A stretch of DNA of 64,000 nt from Lamellibrachia satsuma (lineage: Eukaryota > Annelida > Polychaeta > Sabellida > Siboglinidae). The notes beneath the pieces were generated by a model. It worked only from the letters and a program-made list of their open reading frames with translations, made no database searches and was not told the origin of the DNA. Location: contig BSQZ01000037.1 in the NCBI GenBank assembly GCA_033239005.1, forward strand, positions 5,696,001-5,760,000. The letters are read 5' to 3'. Both the position numbers and the translations under genes were made by a program. This document shows, piece after piece, positions 23,766-35,588 of the stretch; positions within the stretch are counted from its first letter, which is position 1, and each line of letters begins with the position of its first letter.

Positions 23766-24695
23766 CTACCAAACAGCACATGATTGGTATAACTCCCTGA
23801 ACAATGTTGCCGTTTTCTTCCGTACACCTCGAAAGAGGATTAAATAAAGCAGGCTATTTACGAATGAATTACTCATTGCCATCCAAATTGCTGCGAACAG
23901 ATATGATGACGAAAGGTGAATTGTGCTCCCTGTAAGGAAAACAACAAGACTAGGTATACTTAGCACAAGGACTCCCAGGCATACAAACAATACGTTTCTG
24001 CCAGAACGAATCGACTGCACAGTCAACGACGCATAATTCCCAATGACGCCAACTTGTCCACCAATAGAGTTCACTTGAGCTGTTATTTGTAGATGAGCAC
24101 GCACCACCACACAAAATATTCTTGCCGTGGCATAAACTATGACCACCAGAGGAAGGGCGATAAATAAGACTCTGGTTGTTGTCACAACCGATATCCCTGA
24201 AGTAACCGATGCGTCGTAGATGCACGTCACGAGGTTCCACGGAAGAAATGTTTGACTTCCAGCTGCGGCGATCAGAACTCCGGTCAACCAAATACAACCT
24301 ATTATGATGTAGCAACGCCTGTGACTGAAGAGTTGCTCGTATCGGAATGGATGCAATAGGGCGATCATCTTGGACACCGTCAACCAGCACAGACTATGGG
24401 CAGAGTTGAAGCTGAACCATAAGAAGCAGAAACGTTGGATGGCTGACAGGTAGTGGGTCATATTACGTACATCCGGTGTTGCGTTCGAACACACGGCGGC
24501 GCTGATCGGCATCACCGTACACCCAGCGGCGAGATCAGAGAGCGTTAGCGAGAAGACGAACAGCGTCGTGCGATCTTCGCGCAGTTGCGGGTATCTTGCG
24601 ATTACAGCGATCACAAGAGAGTTCAGTATTACGTTTGTAATGATCACGGCGCTGATCATCACAGGCTTAATAACGTGTACGTCACTTGGATCCAT
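23766..24695 (-). CDS. Atypical class A GPCR, copy 2
   Basis: Intact paralogue of copy 1 with the same preferred ATG (GCCATGG at 24695) and 309 codons. About 20 residues differ from copy 1. Five differences fall in the 16 residues from extracellular loop 2 into TM5 (YDASVTSGISVVTTT here), where class A ligands are often contacted. The SKM, NSLLY and Trp-less TM6 features are unchanged, as are N in TM1, D in TM2 and W in TM4. Nearest relative in the window is copy 1 (shared TRVLFIALPL and FLTGS). Ligand unknown. Because flanking non-coding DNA is also well conserved, the open frame alone does not prove selection. Confidence 0.85.
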   Translation of the reverse strand: MDPSDVHVIKPVMISAVIITNVILNSLVIAVIARYPQLREDRTTLFVFSLTLSDLAAGCTVMPISAAVCSNATPDVRNMTHYLSAIQRFCFLWFSFNSAHSLCWLTVSKMIALLHPFRYEQLFSHRRCYIIIGCIWLTGVLIAAAGSQTFLPWNLVTCIYDASVTSGISVVTTTRVLFIALPLVVIVYATARIFCVVVRAHLQITAQVNSIGGQVGVIGNYASLTVQSIRSGRNVLFVCLGVLVLSIPSLVVFLTGSTIHLSSSYLFAAIWMAMSNSFVNSLLYLILFRGVRKKTATLFRELYQSCAVW

Positions 24696-24776
24696 GGCAC
24701 AGCAACAAAGCCTGTTCTCGTTTCGAAATGCACCTATGTCAATGGTGAAGCAATGTTTTATACCTAGTGCTAGCAT

Positions 24777-25650
24777 ACAATTATGTGCGTGTATTTGTCA
24801 ACAAAATAATGCCCGGATTACTCCAGTGGTTCTGGTTGGCTGTTTTAATGTGAGGACGTCTTGGATAATTTTTGTGTACACGTGCATTATGTATTTATTG
24901 TAATGAGCACATTGTTGGCCACTCTGGTAACTTGACTATTCTAATTTAATGTCGGTAATTCGACTAATCTAGTATTATGCAGGAATCACGTTTGGCACGC
25001 AATCGTATGTCGATGTGTAAGTACGATATTAAAACAGAAGATAGATTTGTGCAAGGGGGAATATATGCACGGAAACGACCGATTAATGGCATTTCATTTT
25101 GAATGCTTTTGTTGGTTTTGTAACATGATTTTATGGACAATTACAGATTATCACTGATTGAATGTACGAACACACTTGCTAGCAAAGAAACACGCATAAC
25201 ACCATTCGACAAATGAAAACATCGTATCGAATTTAACCAATCCAACTAATTTCACGAGACACCCGATATATCTCGCATGACAATTAACGCACTAAGGAGC
25301 GTGACTGTTGTTTGATCAGTTATTTCCTTTATAACACAGAAGCATTTCTACCGACATTTATTATTAAATGTTTATATTGAAAAAGAAAGAGGGACGAAAA
25401 GTCATTAAGTTTTTCCATTTCACGTCTTTTGTGTCTATATATATTTTTGTTTGAATCAAATCAGTCTAGAACTAAATTCAGATATATATTTAGCTTCTGC
25501 AGGGACAACAATAATTCCATTATTGCTTACAAAATTGCTAGAAAAGACGATGACACAAAATTTTGGAGAGAATTTTGATATAGCATATCTTGCTATATAA
25601 AATTACCGAATGTCGAAAACCGTTGTTCTTTTGAACAGTACTCCATTTTA
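24777..25650. other. Non-coding flank upstream of GPCR2
   Basis: Equivalent of 3757-4640. No gene seen; putative promoter region not resolvable by eye. Confidence 0.6.
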
Positions 25651-25654
25651 TTAC

Positions 25655-26190
25655 GTTGCTTGCTTCCTAATACTGATTCTTGTGATACCCCATTCGAACT
25701 GATTTGCAGTTGGAAACCTCCCCACGTACTACATCACTCTGTTGTCTGTCAGCCAGCCATTGTTCTATCCAGTCGTTTATGCCATCCCCAATACCACGGG
25801 ATTTTAATTTAACTTGTTATCTTTGTTGTAGTACTTTGTCGAAATCTTTCTGAACATTTAAGTAGATTATATCTAATTGTGATCCCACGTCTATCCAGTG
25901 ATTCCTTCAAAAAACATAACATATTTATTTAGCATGACCTCGCTTTTAGGAATCCATGTTGAGATGGATTTAATAATTTATGCCTAACAGTGAAGTCCAC
26001 CACATGATCTTTAGCTAATCCTTCTAATAATTTACAAATCACTGATGTTAAGCTTACTGGTCTGAAATTATCTGGCTTATTTTTCGAACCCTTTTTAAAT
26101 AATTGCATAATGTTTGCTTATTTCCATTCAAAACGAACCACTCCGTCTTTTAATGAAAAGTTGAAAATTTTTGTAAGGGGTAAACTAATT
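25655..26190 (-). mobile_element. LINE A RT fragment, unit 2
   Basis: Minus strand. Decayed RT from the FKKGSKNKPDNFRPVSLTSV segment (26060-26110) through DHVVDFTV and the NPSQHGFLKA-like region to the G-PQ-S box near 25690. It has multiple frameshifts. Beyond 26190 is about 300 bp that I cannot assign, then LINE B. Confidence 0.75.
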
Positions 26191-26504
26191 TGTTCTACTA
26201 GACTCGATTGATTGGAGCGTCTATTCAAAGCATTGGCAACAGTACATACAAGACAAAAGTTTAGCTCTACTACAAACGAGAGTGTATTACCTTTGAAGGG
26301 GGTAAATACGAAGTCGTTGACTTTTATGTATATTTTCCCCTGACGTGCATTAAAGCACTGGTATAACGACTACTGCACTTGCTATTCTTCTACCTGAATG
26401 ACAGCCTAGCAATCATAATTGATATAATGTCATTGAAAATATTCACTTTGATATGTTGCTTGTGTTTAAAGGAAAACTAGTTATGATAAATACACATATG
26501 GAAG

Positions 26505-28435
26505 TTACCACAATGGCATAATTCAGTATGTAAATAATTTGATTTACATTTACACAACAAGATATTTCTCAAATAAAAGGTTCTGGCATTTACGTTTAAA
26601 TGCAGTTATGTTATTAGTAGCTTTTAAATAATCACTTAGGGAATTGCATAATCCCACTTCATTGACACAGAGACATAGATCGCATGGTGGAACAGACACT
26701 TCGCCGTTCTAAGTCACGATTAGCTCGCACTGAGTATTTTACTTCCCGTCTAGTAAACAAACACTTAAAATTTGATGGCAAACAACGACCGTAAGCTTTG
26801 TACATAAATAGTAACATGTTCAGTTATATGATATCTGGAAATGTTAAAACATGTAATTGTTGGACCGTATAATCCAACCGTCTTGCACCCTACATAATGC
26901 GGATGACTCTTTTTTGTAATGGGAAAATACAATTAATATTTGTCAGATACGTGTTTCCCCAAATTTTTGTACAGTAATTTAAATACAACAAAAAGAGGGC
27001 TAAATAAAATACACATTCTATTCCTGTCAAGCAGATGACTGCATCTATACATTATAGATGCACTTTTTAAAAGCTTTGATTGTACGTGTACATTAAACAA
27101 TTTTCTGAGCATAAGATTTCCAAATAACATATAATTAATTTTAGATATTTTCAGTGTTAACTTTTTTAGTGCAAACGCGTGCATTTTTGTCCAGCACATT
27201 ATATACTGTTTCATTTAGTCTATTGATATTGCTATTGGCATAAAAAATATTAGTATCGTCAGCAAAGAGAATACATTTTACAAATTTTTGATATGTTGCA
27301 CATATCATTAACGTACAGAATAAATATTGTGGGGCAAAAAATCGAACCTTGGGGGACACCACATGAAATATTGCGCACATCAGACTTAAATTCGTCAATA
27401 GAAATACAATGTCTGTCCTATAGATAACTATTTAACAACTTAAATGTTACACCGCGGATGCGAAGAAATTCTATTTTTATTATATAATAGTTGGTGAGTA
27501 CCCGTGTCAAATGCCTTTTTTAAATCGATAAAGACACCAATAGAATATGTTTTAGTATCTAATGATTGGGTTATTCCATCAACTAGACCTATTAGTGCAA
27601 TTTGACATATTTTGTTGAAATCCGTATTGGCTTGGGCTTATCAAGTTGTGTTTGGTAATAAAACAATCTAAGCGTGAATTGAAATTTGTGGTAGAAGTAG
27701 GTTTATAATTAGTGCACATATACTTATACATATACTTATACCCAGATTCAAAAAGTATTTTCATTTTCTGCTGGAATACTCCAGTGACGAAATATACGTT
27801 ACAAATATAAGTGATAGGTTTTGTAATGCAGTTAATAACTTTTTTTTACCAAATGCATACTTATATCTTCGTAATCTGTGGATGTTTTTTCTTTCCGAAA
27901 TGTTCACAGCTCGGATAAATTCCTCTTCATTAACTTAAGTTAGAAATAAAATTTAATTATTTCTGTTTTCTATGTAGTCATAAATAGAAACATTTGTTGG
28001 TGCAGTAATATCCTTTGAAAATTCCGGGCCAATATTAGTAAAATAAGTGTCGAACATATTTGCTACATCTTCTTATTTATTAATGGTCACGCCATTATTA
28101 ACGAAGTGCTCTGGGTAGTGATTTCCCATTACAGTTTTCAGTACTTTCCATGTAGCAGCAATGTCGTTTATTTTCTTTGCAAGTACATTGCTAAAATACT
28201 ATTTCTTAGTAGATCTTAGAATACCAGTTAATTTTTATATGATTTATATCTGGTTTCCGGGGCGATTGATATGCATGATAGAAATGCTTTATGCAGTTAT
28301 TTTAGTTTAATACATGAGTTCTTCAGTCCTTTAGTAAACCATGGTTTTGCTTAATTAATTGTTGGTACTTTAGGTCGCATAGTTGTTATTGGACAGTGTT
28401 CGCATTCGCAGCATGTTTACGGTTGCTTTACGGTT
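26505..28435 (-). mobile_element. LINE B copy, unit 2
   Basis: Longest LINE B copy in the array. From its 5' side: PKVPTIN-AKPWFTKGLKNS (about 28320-28390), VANMFDTYFTNIGPEFSKDI (about 28030), a 400-bp middle part that units 3 and 4 lack (27410-27950), ISCGVPQGSIF (near 27360) and ILFADDTNIFYANSNINRLN (27141-27280), then a C-terminal region to 26505. The FADD motif survives but stops and frameshifts abound. Confidence 0.8.
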
Positions 28436-28439
28436 GGCA

Positions 28440-28920
28440 AAGCGTAAGATGATGCGTGGCGGTGCGGGAGTTCGGTGTTGAGTCGCTGATGCGTTTCTGC
28501 TGCCAGTACCGAGCGTACGACACGCAGACATGTCATTGGACTCTATGTCACTTCCCTTGGAGTGGAACTCAGAACTTGACGACCTTGTTCTCCAATGTTG
28601 CTATTTCGTCTTGCGGTGCTTCTGCATCGGTGTTCACGTTGTCAGTTATTTTCGTTGCTGTTGCTCGTGGGTAAGTCTGATGTGTCGTGACGAGCCCGGT
28701 GATGATAACACCATCGATTCTAGAATACTGTTACTTCGTGATTCAAGTGCCCTGTTTTTTTTCCTTTTTTTCATTTGCACTCTGTAGACGTTTAACTGAA
28801 CTGTGACAGCAGTGCAGCAAGCTCCTTCTGGAATGTGGAAATTCCAGCAATGCCTAGTTTGATTTCAGCGAGTTGTGAGTTGTATATTCCTCCAATATGC
28901 TCTTTTTTTAGGAGTCATCG
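28440..28920 (-). pseudogene. ORF1p-like fragment joined to LINE B
   Basis: Minus strand. One frame reads an ORF1-type nucleic-acid-binding segment (LGTGSRNASATQHRTPAPPR, then IILRFANRKATVNML). Upstream lies a helical stretch (NSQLAEIKLGIAGISTFQKE). The joint runs directly into the LINE B endonuclease-RT linker, so endonuclease sequence is missing. Conserved at 43095-43580 and 59335-59810; largely deleted in unit 1 (near 7015). Confidence 0.5.
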
Positions 28921-28964
28921 TGAAGTGCAGAGTGCAGAGGTGTATGGTTGATCGAGTGGGGCAC

Positions 28965-30055
28965 GTAGGATAAAACGAACGCGGATAAATCTATTGTTTC
29001 CATGTTGTCTTGATGGAATTCCATCCACTCCATGTGATTTATTATCCTTCATTGCCTTTATTTTCTTAACTACCATTTCTGGAGTGACAATTAACTGCCA
29101 TAAATAGTCTGATTTAGCTTCCTGAAATGTTGTACCTGGGACTGGTAATGAACTAATATCCTCTCTGGTAAACATTGAACTGAAGTATCTATTTAGGCCT
29201 TCCGCCATTAAAAAATCTTGTGATATTATATTTCCAGTACTGTTTTCTAGTGGTCCTGCCTATTCTCGTACGTTGGTTTTGTTTACTCCTGACATATGCG
29301 TAGAAACTCTTGCTGTCATTTTTAAGTTCAAATTATTACTCATAGCTTCTTTTAGATTTTCTAATTTCAGTCGTAGCTGCATTCAGTGCTTCTTTGTAAT
29401 TCGTGTAGTCTTTATCCTTTCTGGTATAAACCCTCCAAATAATTGGCTTTTACGCTCTTTTTCTAATATCTTCTTTTGACAAATGTTTTTTCCAGAAAGT
29501 TTGCTTTGTTTTTTTAAGGGAATAAATTGTTCAATGATACTCTCAATTTCATATTTTAGAATGTTCCTACTTTCAATTGCTGTCTTATTCAATCTAGCTG
29601 TGCTAAGTATTTTCTCATATCTTTATTTTTACCTTTGTGGAAGACTCTCCTGTATTTCTTTTTATTTTAACTTCCTGGTTTTACTTTGACGCCAAAAAAG
29701 TATTTGATTATGATCACTGTTACCCAATGGTTCATGTATTTTGACGATGTCCATTAACTCATTTTTGTGAAGACAAAACTATATCTAATCCAATTTCGTT
29801 CCTGGTTGGTTGTAGCACGTGTTGAACATGGAAGCTATCCTATATTAAAAATAAAAATTGCTGATCTTCACCCCCTGTACTCTCTAGAGATTTCCATTAT
29901 ATGCGTCCATGGTTAAATCTCCCATTATGATACATTACCCTTCATTCATTTCCTTTATAGGGTTTTGTATCCAATAGTTCATGTTGAATTTCCTGAAACT
30001 ATTTTGCACCAAACAGCTTCATCGGAATCTGCTTCCCTTTCTAATGTTATATGTT
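28965..30055 (-). mobile_element. LINE A endonuclease-to-RT segment, unit 2
   Basis: Minus strand. Endonuclease (SDEAVWCKIVSGNS near 30020; EPLGNSDHN near 29730), a basic linker (KHLSKEDIRK-like near 29480) and the start of the RT (MAEGLNRYFSSMFTREDISS, VVKKIKAMKDNKSHGVDGIP; 29208-29010). Truncated at GVDGIPS; its RT continues after the LINE B insertion at 26190. Decayed. Confidence 0.8.
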
Positions 30056-30064
30056 AAGTCTAAC

Positions 30065-30340
30065 TTAACTTGCGCTCCCGTCGCCTTCCCTCCTGACACC
30101 TTCGTTCCTTTTGCCTTCCCTTCCGTCTCCCTATCTCCCATCGCCTTCACTCTCGTCTCCTTCCCTCCGGTCTCCTTCGCTCCTCTCTCCCACACTCCCA
30201 TCTACTTCGCTCTAGTTGTCTTCCCTCCCGATTCTTTCCTTCCCGTCTCCTTTCGACCCGTCTCCTCACGTCCTATATCCTTACGTCCTGTATCCTTACG
30301 TCCAGTCTCCCTATGATCTGTCACCTTACCTCCTCTCAGC
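30065..30340. repeat. 15-bp pyrimidine-rich minisatellite (unit 2)
   Basis: Equivalent of 14626-14863, with extra CTCACGTCCTATATC-type variants at 30262-30320. Confidence 0.85.
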
Positions 30341-30378
30341 CTCCTCCCTGGCTGAGGTGAGCTGCTTTATTTCCCATG

Positions 30379-30484
30379 TACACACACATACACGCACACA
30401 CACACGCACACACACGCACACATACACACACACACACACACGCACGCACGCACGCATGCGCGCACGCACGCACACACACACAAA

Positions 30485-30531
<47 letters not shown>
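30379..30531. repeat. (CA)n microsatellite (unit 2)
   Basis: Interrupted ACAC/GCAC runs ending in a pure (CA)n of about 40 bp. Confidence 0.9.
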
Positions 30532-30534
<3 letters not shown>

Positions 30535-31482
30535 CAATATGTTACCCTCTAATGACAAACATCACTTTGCAACAAGGTGGAACCGTAGTAATATCAGCAC
30601 AACAAACGTCCACTCTGATACCACATTCGAATAGTACACCTGTTTAAATAGTCAGGCAGCGTAATCGGTAAAACGCACACATATCTTTTGATACAAATAG
30701 GTCATCTTGGATTCCACCCCGTTTACATGAAATGTATAAGTACACCATCAGTTTTTACGCTTGATCAAAACGAATAAGCTGTTCTAATTTGTTCATAATT
30801 ATAAATGAATACAATATAGTAATTACTAGTAGATCGATCAAACATGGTTCATCCGTTTTGGAGAAGGAATAACACCACAAGTCTATAATAATCTCGTAGA
30901 TTAACATTTTTGCCGCCAGTTGCTATGCACAATAAATCCGTCTAAAAGCGTTTTCTCCGCAGAGTTTTGAGATGACGGTAACGTAATTACAACCCTCAAT
31001 AATCCGTGTTTACAATCGAACCTTGACATGTGTGTGTATATTTATACCAACTTCGCGTGCTCAGCCCATCACCGTAGTTTTGCAAATGTTTTTATGTTGA
31101 CAATGTATGCATGAATAGTGTTATTAATATGTAGCTTTGATGCAAGTTTGGTATTCTTGTATCAGCGTTCATCAAACAGTAAATCGAAAGCACATGTTGC
31201 CTGCTGGTATTAATATTCTATAGGCGTTGCCACGCTTCAAACACTGATTAATGGCTTTAAGTCCAAGAATGCCAACGAAAGCAGACGATAGGAGGAATGC
31301 ATAATAGGTCCTAGGCTCCATAATCCGGAGTGCCCATTCACTGACACATCATTGAGCTTGACACCACACTTCATTATTTAATAAATAATTTCTGTTGTCA
31401 TGTACACTACGCGACACTTTGTCAAAGTGGCGCCATCTGCAGGCTATTCAGTAAACTATTGACAACTAGTCGTCTGCTCTCC
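30532..31482. other. Non-coding flank, unit 2
   Basis: Conserved with units 1, 3 and 4; would be 3' of the globin-like exon. No canonical AATAAA close to its stop and no other gene seen. Confidence 0.55.
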
Positions 31483-31608
31483 CTATATCCTGTTGGCGTT
31501 GTTCCCATGTGCGTCAACATCAATGTTCTTAAAGTTCCGTTCCGTCGCTTCCGTGTAACGGTCTGCAAGAACAGCTGCCACGGCTTCGAGGAACGGCTCT
31601 TCCAAATC
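31483..31608 (-). pseudogene. Globin-like terminal exon, shortened (unit 2)
   Basis: Minus strand. A pyrimidine-rich tract and CAG acceptor precede an exon encoding 41 residues to TAG. The first 29 (DLEEPFLEAVAAVLADRYTE, then ATERNFKNI) match the unit 4 exon; the next part is replaced by DVDAHG because of two small deletions totalling 33 bases, which keep the frame. The loss removes most of the presumed H helix, so I call it a pseudo-exon. No upstream globin exon was found in this unit. Confidence 0.5.
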
Positions 31609-31862
31609 CTGCAAACAAACGTAAACGGAGGTTGTAATATTCAGGGTAATTGCAATCGGAATTTTAGCTTTAATTTTTTTACATTCTGGATTTACGATTG
31701 TATGCTGTATCGTGTAATCAGGTTAATAATAAACACCGATATGTTTTTGGTAGGCCTAGTTCGCCTAATAGTTTCATAAGCCTACTAAAGTTTTCTTAAC
31801 TCCGTGTTGAGGATCCAATTCGTTGGGCATTAAATTTGCAATATACGAAACTATTTAAACAG

Positions 31863-31894
31863 TTCCACGTGAACGCCAAACATTTCACGTGGAA
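31863..31894. repeat. CACGTG hairpin (unit 2)
   Basis: Same 11-bp arms and 10-base loop as at 16031. Confidence 0.85.
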
Positions 31895-32210
31895 ACAGAA
31901 TAGGATGTTCGTAGTAATAAAACCAACTATATTTTAGATCGGTAGATGGCGCCACATCTATAATGTGAACCACCAAAATAAACAATCTAAGACGATATTG
32001 GGAATGCAACGAAAGTGCGTTGTGACATGTCATAAATGCTTTAATTGCATTGCCTAGGGATATTTTGCAACACGGTTGTGCATTTTCTATCGCCTTACAT
32101 TATACTCTGACATGCTACGTGTTTCAACACCTGTGTCATCCAGCTATGACTATGCAACTCAGTCACCCGATAACAATCACAACGATACCAGAGCTACCAA
32201 GTATCACGCA

Positions 32211-32617
32211 TGTGGTTTGACAACACTAGAGACCAGGATACTAAGATGAGACCAAATAGAAGTGTTTAAGTTAGTGAACGGTCATGAGGATGATGATAGG
32301 AATATGTTCTTCAAACTTAAAGAAGGCAGATGAACCAGAGGACACAAAGCAGCATTAGTTAAGGAACAGTGTTGGTTGGACACGAGAAAGTACACTTTCT
32401 CACAGAGGGTGAAAATGAATGGAACAAACTGCCAAATGATTGTGTTAATGCTAGTAGAGTGAATATGTTTAAAAATAGAATTGACATATATCTGATAATG
32501 GCGGGCTACACATAGATGAGAAACTTGTTGGACTCTCGATAAGCCAATGGCTTCCTTGTCCATTTGACATCTGGAACTTGTTGTTTGAGATGGCACTCTT
32601 GGTAAATCTTGTTAAAT
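32211..32617 (+). mobile_element. LINE A 3'-end fragment (unit 2)
   Basis: About 407 bp of LINE A C-terminus and 3' UTR (CGLTTLETRILR-like start, FKLKEGR, TINEWNKLPNDCVNASRVN, GGCACTCTTGGTAAATCTTG end) placed between TATCACGCA and TTGGCGTGAGACTCAC. Units 1 and 4 have the uninterrupted site. Shared with unit 3. Confidence 0.9.
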
Positions 32618-33318
32618 TTGGCGTGAGACTCACGCATTTCACTTCCGTTTCGAGCTCTCACGCAACTAACTGCAAATATCACAGATATTGATAAATAACA
32701 CGCATATTGACCGTTTCAATAAATAACAATACAAATTTATACGCTAATTTCCATCCACGTGTTCATATAAACATTATTTCCATGCACGTGCCTATAGCGC
32801 TGAGCGTCCAGGGGATGTTATTTTTATCATCGTCGGTGACGTTGCACGTTTTGTTTGACAATGTTTCCCTGCCAAAGAGTGGTCGCGGTATATGGGTTTG
32901 GTTGGCGCGTGTTACGGCCGCTAGACCCCCGCCTCATTGGTTTAGCCGCGTAAAGTCGTCTTTATCTTATATTTGCATTTTTTTTTATCGATAAAGCTTC
33001 AAACTACTCTGTCGTATCATTGAAATCTTTGAATATCCTAATAATAATAACAACAACAACAAGCACTGCACATTTTAAATTCACGTTTCCTTGTCAGTGA
33101 ACACATTTCAAAACCAAACTATTGTACATATTCCGTTTATAATTAAACCGCTATAGCATACGTAAATGAAATAGTCAATTTATAAATGCTTTCCAGTGTA
33201 TATTCAAGTGCTGCCTCAGTAAAAAATTTAATACTAGAAGTGCTGCATTAATTGATTGTATGTTAGAACTTACATTACTCAAATGTTTATTATAGTTTTT
33301 CGCTACTGGATACAAATG

Positions 33319-33484
<166 letters not shown>

Positions 33485-33496
33485 ATTGTAATAAAA

Positions 33497-35145
33497 CAAT
33501 GTCGATATTACGTGATCTACTGAAAAAGGACCTCCCTTTTGAGTGGGCTGAAGACCATCAAGTGGTTTTCAATAAACTGAAGGCCGCCATCACACAGGAG
33601 GCACGCATGGTCTACTATGATGTGAAGAAGCCAATAACCTTATGAGTAGATGCATAGATGAAGGGGCTAGGTGCGGCGTTAGTTCAAGAGGAGAACCAGT
33701 AGCATTTGTGTCAAAAACCCTCACAAAAACACAGACAAACTACAACAATATCGAAAGAGAAATGCTTGCTCTAGTCCATGGTGTTGAGAGGTTCAACGCA
33801 TATCTGTATGGAAGGTCATTTACCATCAACCACAAACCTCTGGAAATGATACGTAGCAAACCAATTACGTCGGCACCACCTCGTCTCCAGAGGATGTTAG
33901 TTAAAATCCAGGGATACGATTACAGCGTGAAGTATCGCCCAGGCAAGGAGATGGTAGTGTCGGACGCATTGTCACTTCTGCATAATCCAACGAACACAGC
34001 AGATGTAGAATTGGACATGAGGATGGATGAAGTGTCGTTCAATCTGATCATTTTCAGCCAAAACAAGGAGCGAACGTTACGAGACGAGATACGCAACTGT
34101 CCGATGTTTTCTGCGTTATCAGAAGTCATCTTCCAGGGATGGCCGGAGAAGATGCGAGATCTACCGCGTGAGCGACGTTCGTTCTGGTCATACCGAGATG
34201 AACTTGGTATTGAGGATGGCGTCACCTTCAAGGGAAAACAAGTGTTGATTCCAGAATGCATGCGTCCCGATATCCTTCAACAACTGCACCAAGGTCATCA
34301 AAGCATCGAAAAGACAAGAATGCTGGCACGTGAATCTGTCTATTGGCAAAAAATCAATGAAGACATCGAGAAACTAACGAAACATTGTGTAGCCTGTCAG
34401 GAGCTACAAGACCAGAACACCAAAGAACCGATGATTATGACCGAAGTCCCATCTGAAGCATGGAAAGTCCTAGGAACAGAACTCTTCGATGTCAAAGGAA
34501 GGACATTTATCATCCTATCAGACTACTATTCGAAGTGCCATGTTGTAAAAGAGTTGCAAGCGCCGGTTACTTCCTCCGCAATCACATATGTGATTGAGGA
34601 TGCATGCGCAATGTTTGGTCGCCCCGATCAAATTAGATCAGATAACGTGCAGGACATTTCCGGAACTTCTGCAGACGATGGAGCATTCAGCATGTGACGT
34701 CTTCACCTCATTATGCACAATCAAGTGGCTTCTAAGAGGCAGATCAGGTGGATCAAGTCAATTATAAACCAATGCACCAATACGTCCGAAAGCATTCCGC
34801 AAGCATTGCTTCATGTCAGAGCAGCACCAATCGATCCAAAACTACCATCACCTGCTCAAATCCTAATGCGGCGACAAATTACAACTTGTCTCCCCTCGCA
34901 CCTGTACGATCTCCCGGACGAAAGTACAAAGGCGAGACTTGAAGAGCGCAGCGAGGCCATGAAAAGGCACTATGACTGCAATGCGAGGGAAGATGATCTA
35001 CCGCCCTTGCATCCAGGGCATAATGTCAGAGTACTTGACAAGCCATCGAAGACGTGATATCAAGGCGCTGTAACGCAAAGACGTGAAAAACCGCGGTCAT
35101 ACATAATCACGACAGCAGGTGGCAGCAAGGTACGTCGCAACTGAC
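33497..35145 (+). pseudogene. RT end, RNase H and integrase of gypsy 2 (unit 3 copy)
   Basis: RT thumb and RNase H come first; two stops hit the RNase H core (codons that read TLEVDAS in the other copy). A frame of 351 codons (33642-34697) then carries FTINHKPLEMI, KYRPGKEMVVSDALS, an HHCC integrase zinc site (HQGHQSIEKTRML, CVACQELQ) and integrase core strands with aspartates (LFDVKGRTFIILSDYYSK, IRSDN). A frameshift follows SDN; 34713-35057 resumes with the catalytic-core end and a YQGAVTQR-like C-terminal domain. Non-functional. Confidence 0.85.
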
Positions 35146-35588
35146 ATCACTTGCGCGAAACCATTGAGACGATTGGAAATATATCTGATGGTGCTCTCCG
35201 CGATAACATGCTGTCACGCAGTGATACAGCTACTTCAACAGCAGGCAGAATAGACGACAGCTCCGCAGAGAATGAGGAGGGAGAAGAAGGAGTCCTGTGC
35301 GTAGAATCAAAGTCGCAAGAAGAAACTCGTACGACGAGATCAGGTCGTGCAGTGAAGATGTATATAGTTAGAATTTATTCAGATTACCGGTACCTGTTAA
35401 CCAAGACACTTTTGTACAGCCGAAGTGTAGGCTAATATTGACTCCATGATCGAGGCATGACAGGTGAATGGACATTCTATAATGCTTTATACCGTCCACG
35501 AACATTCTATGAACTGCTTGTCTTCTTCTTCCATTAAACGGCCAACATCATTATGTTGATGATTCTGTCGTTCGGCGCCTCTCACGTG
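35146..35588 (+). other. 3' internal region of gypsy 2 (unit 3 copy)
   Basis: Acidic tail of Pol (SSAENEEGEEG) and untranslated sequence. About 280 bp of it, from 35292 to 35588, is missing from the unit 4 copy. Confidence 0.6.

Noticed and set aside
23950..24390. 146-codon minus-strand frame overlapping GPCR2 (similar at 39119 and 55241)
   Set aside because: Shadow frame of the receptor gene; no family resemblance.
28456..28787. Plus-strand frames of 72-85 codons (also at 43131 and 59368)
   Set aside because: Antisense to the ORF1p-like fragment and not conserved in frame between units.
31459..31779. 106-codon plus-strand frame, repeated at 46084-46404
   Set aside because: It is antisense to the globin-like exon and its splice acceptor and has no recognisable domain.
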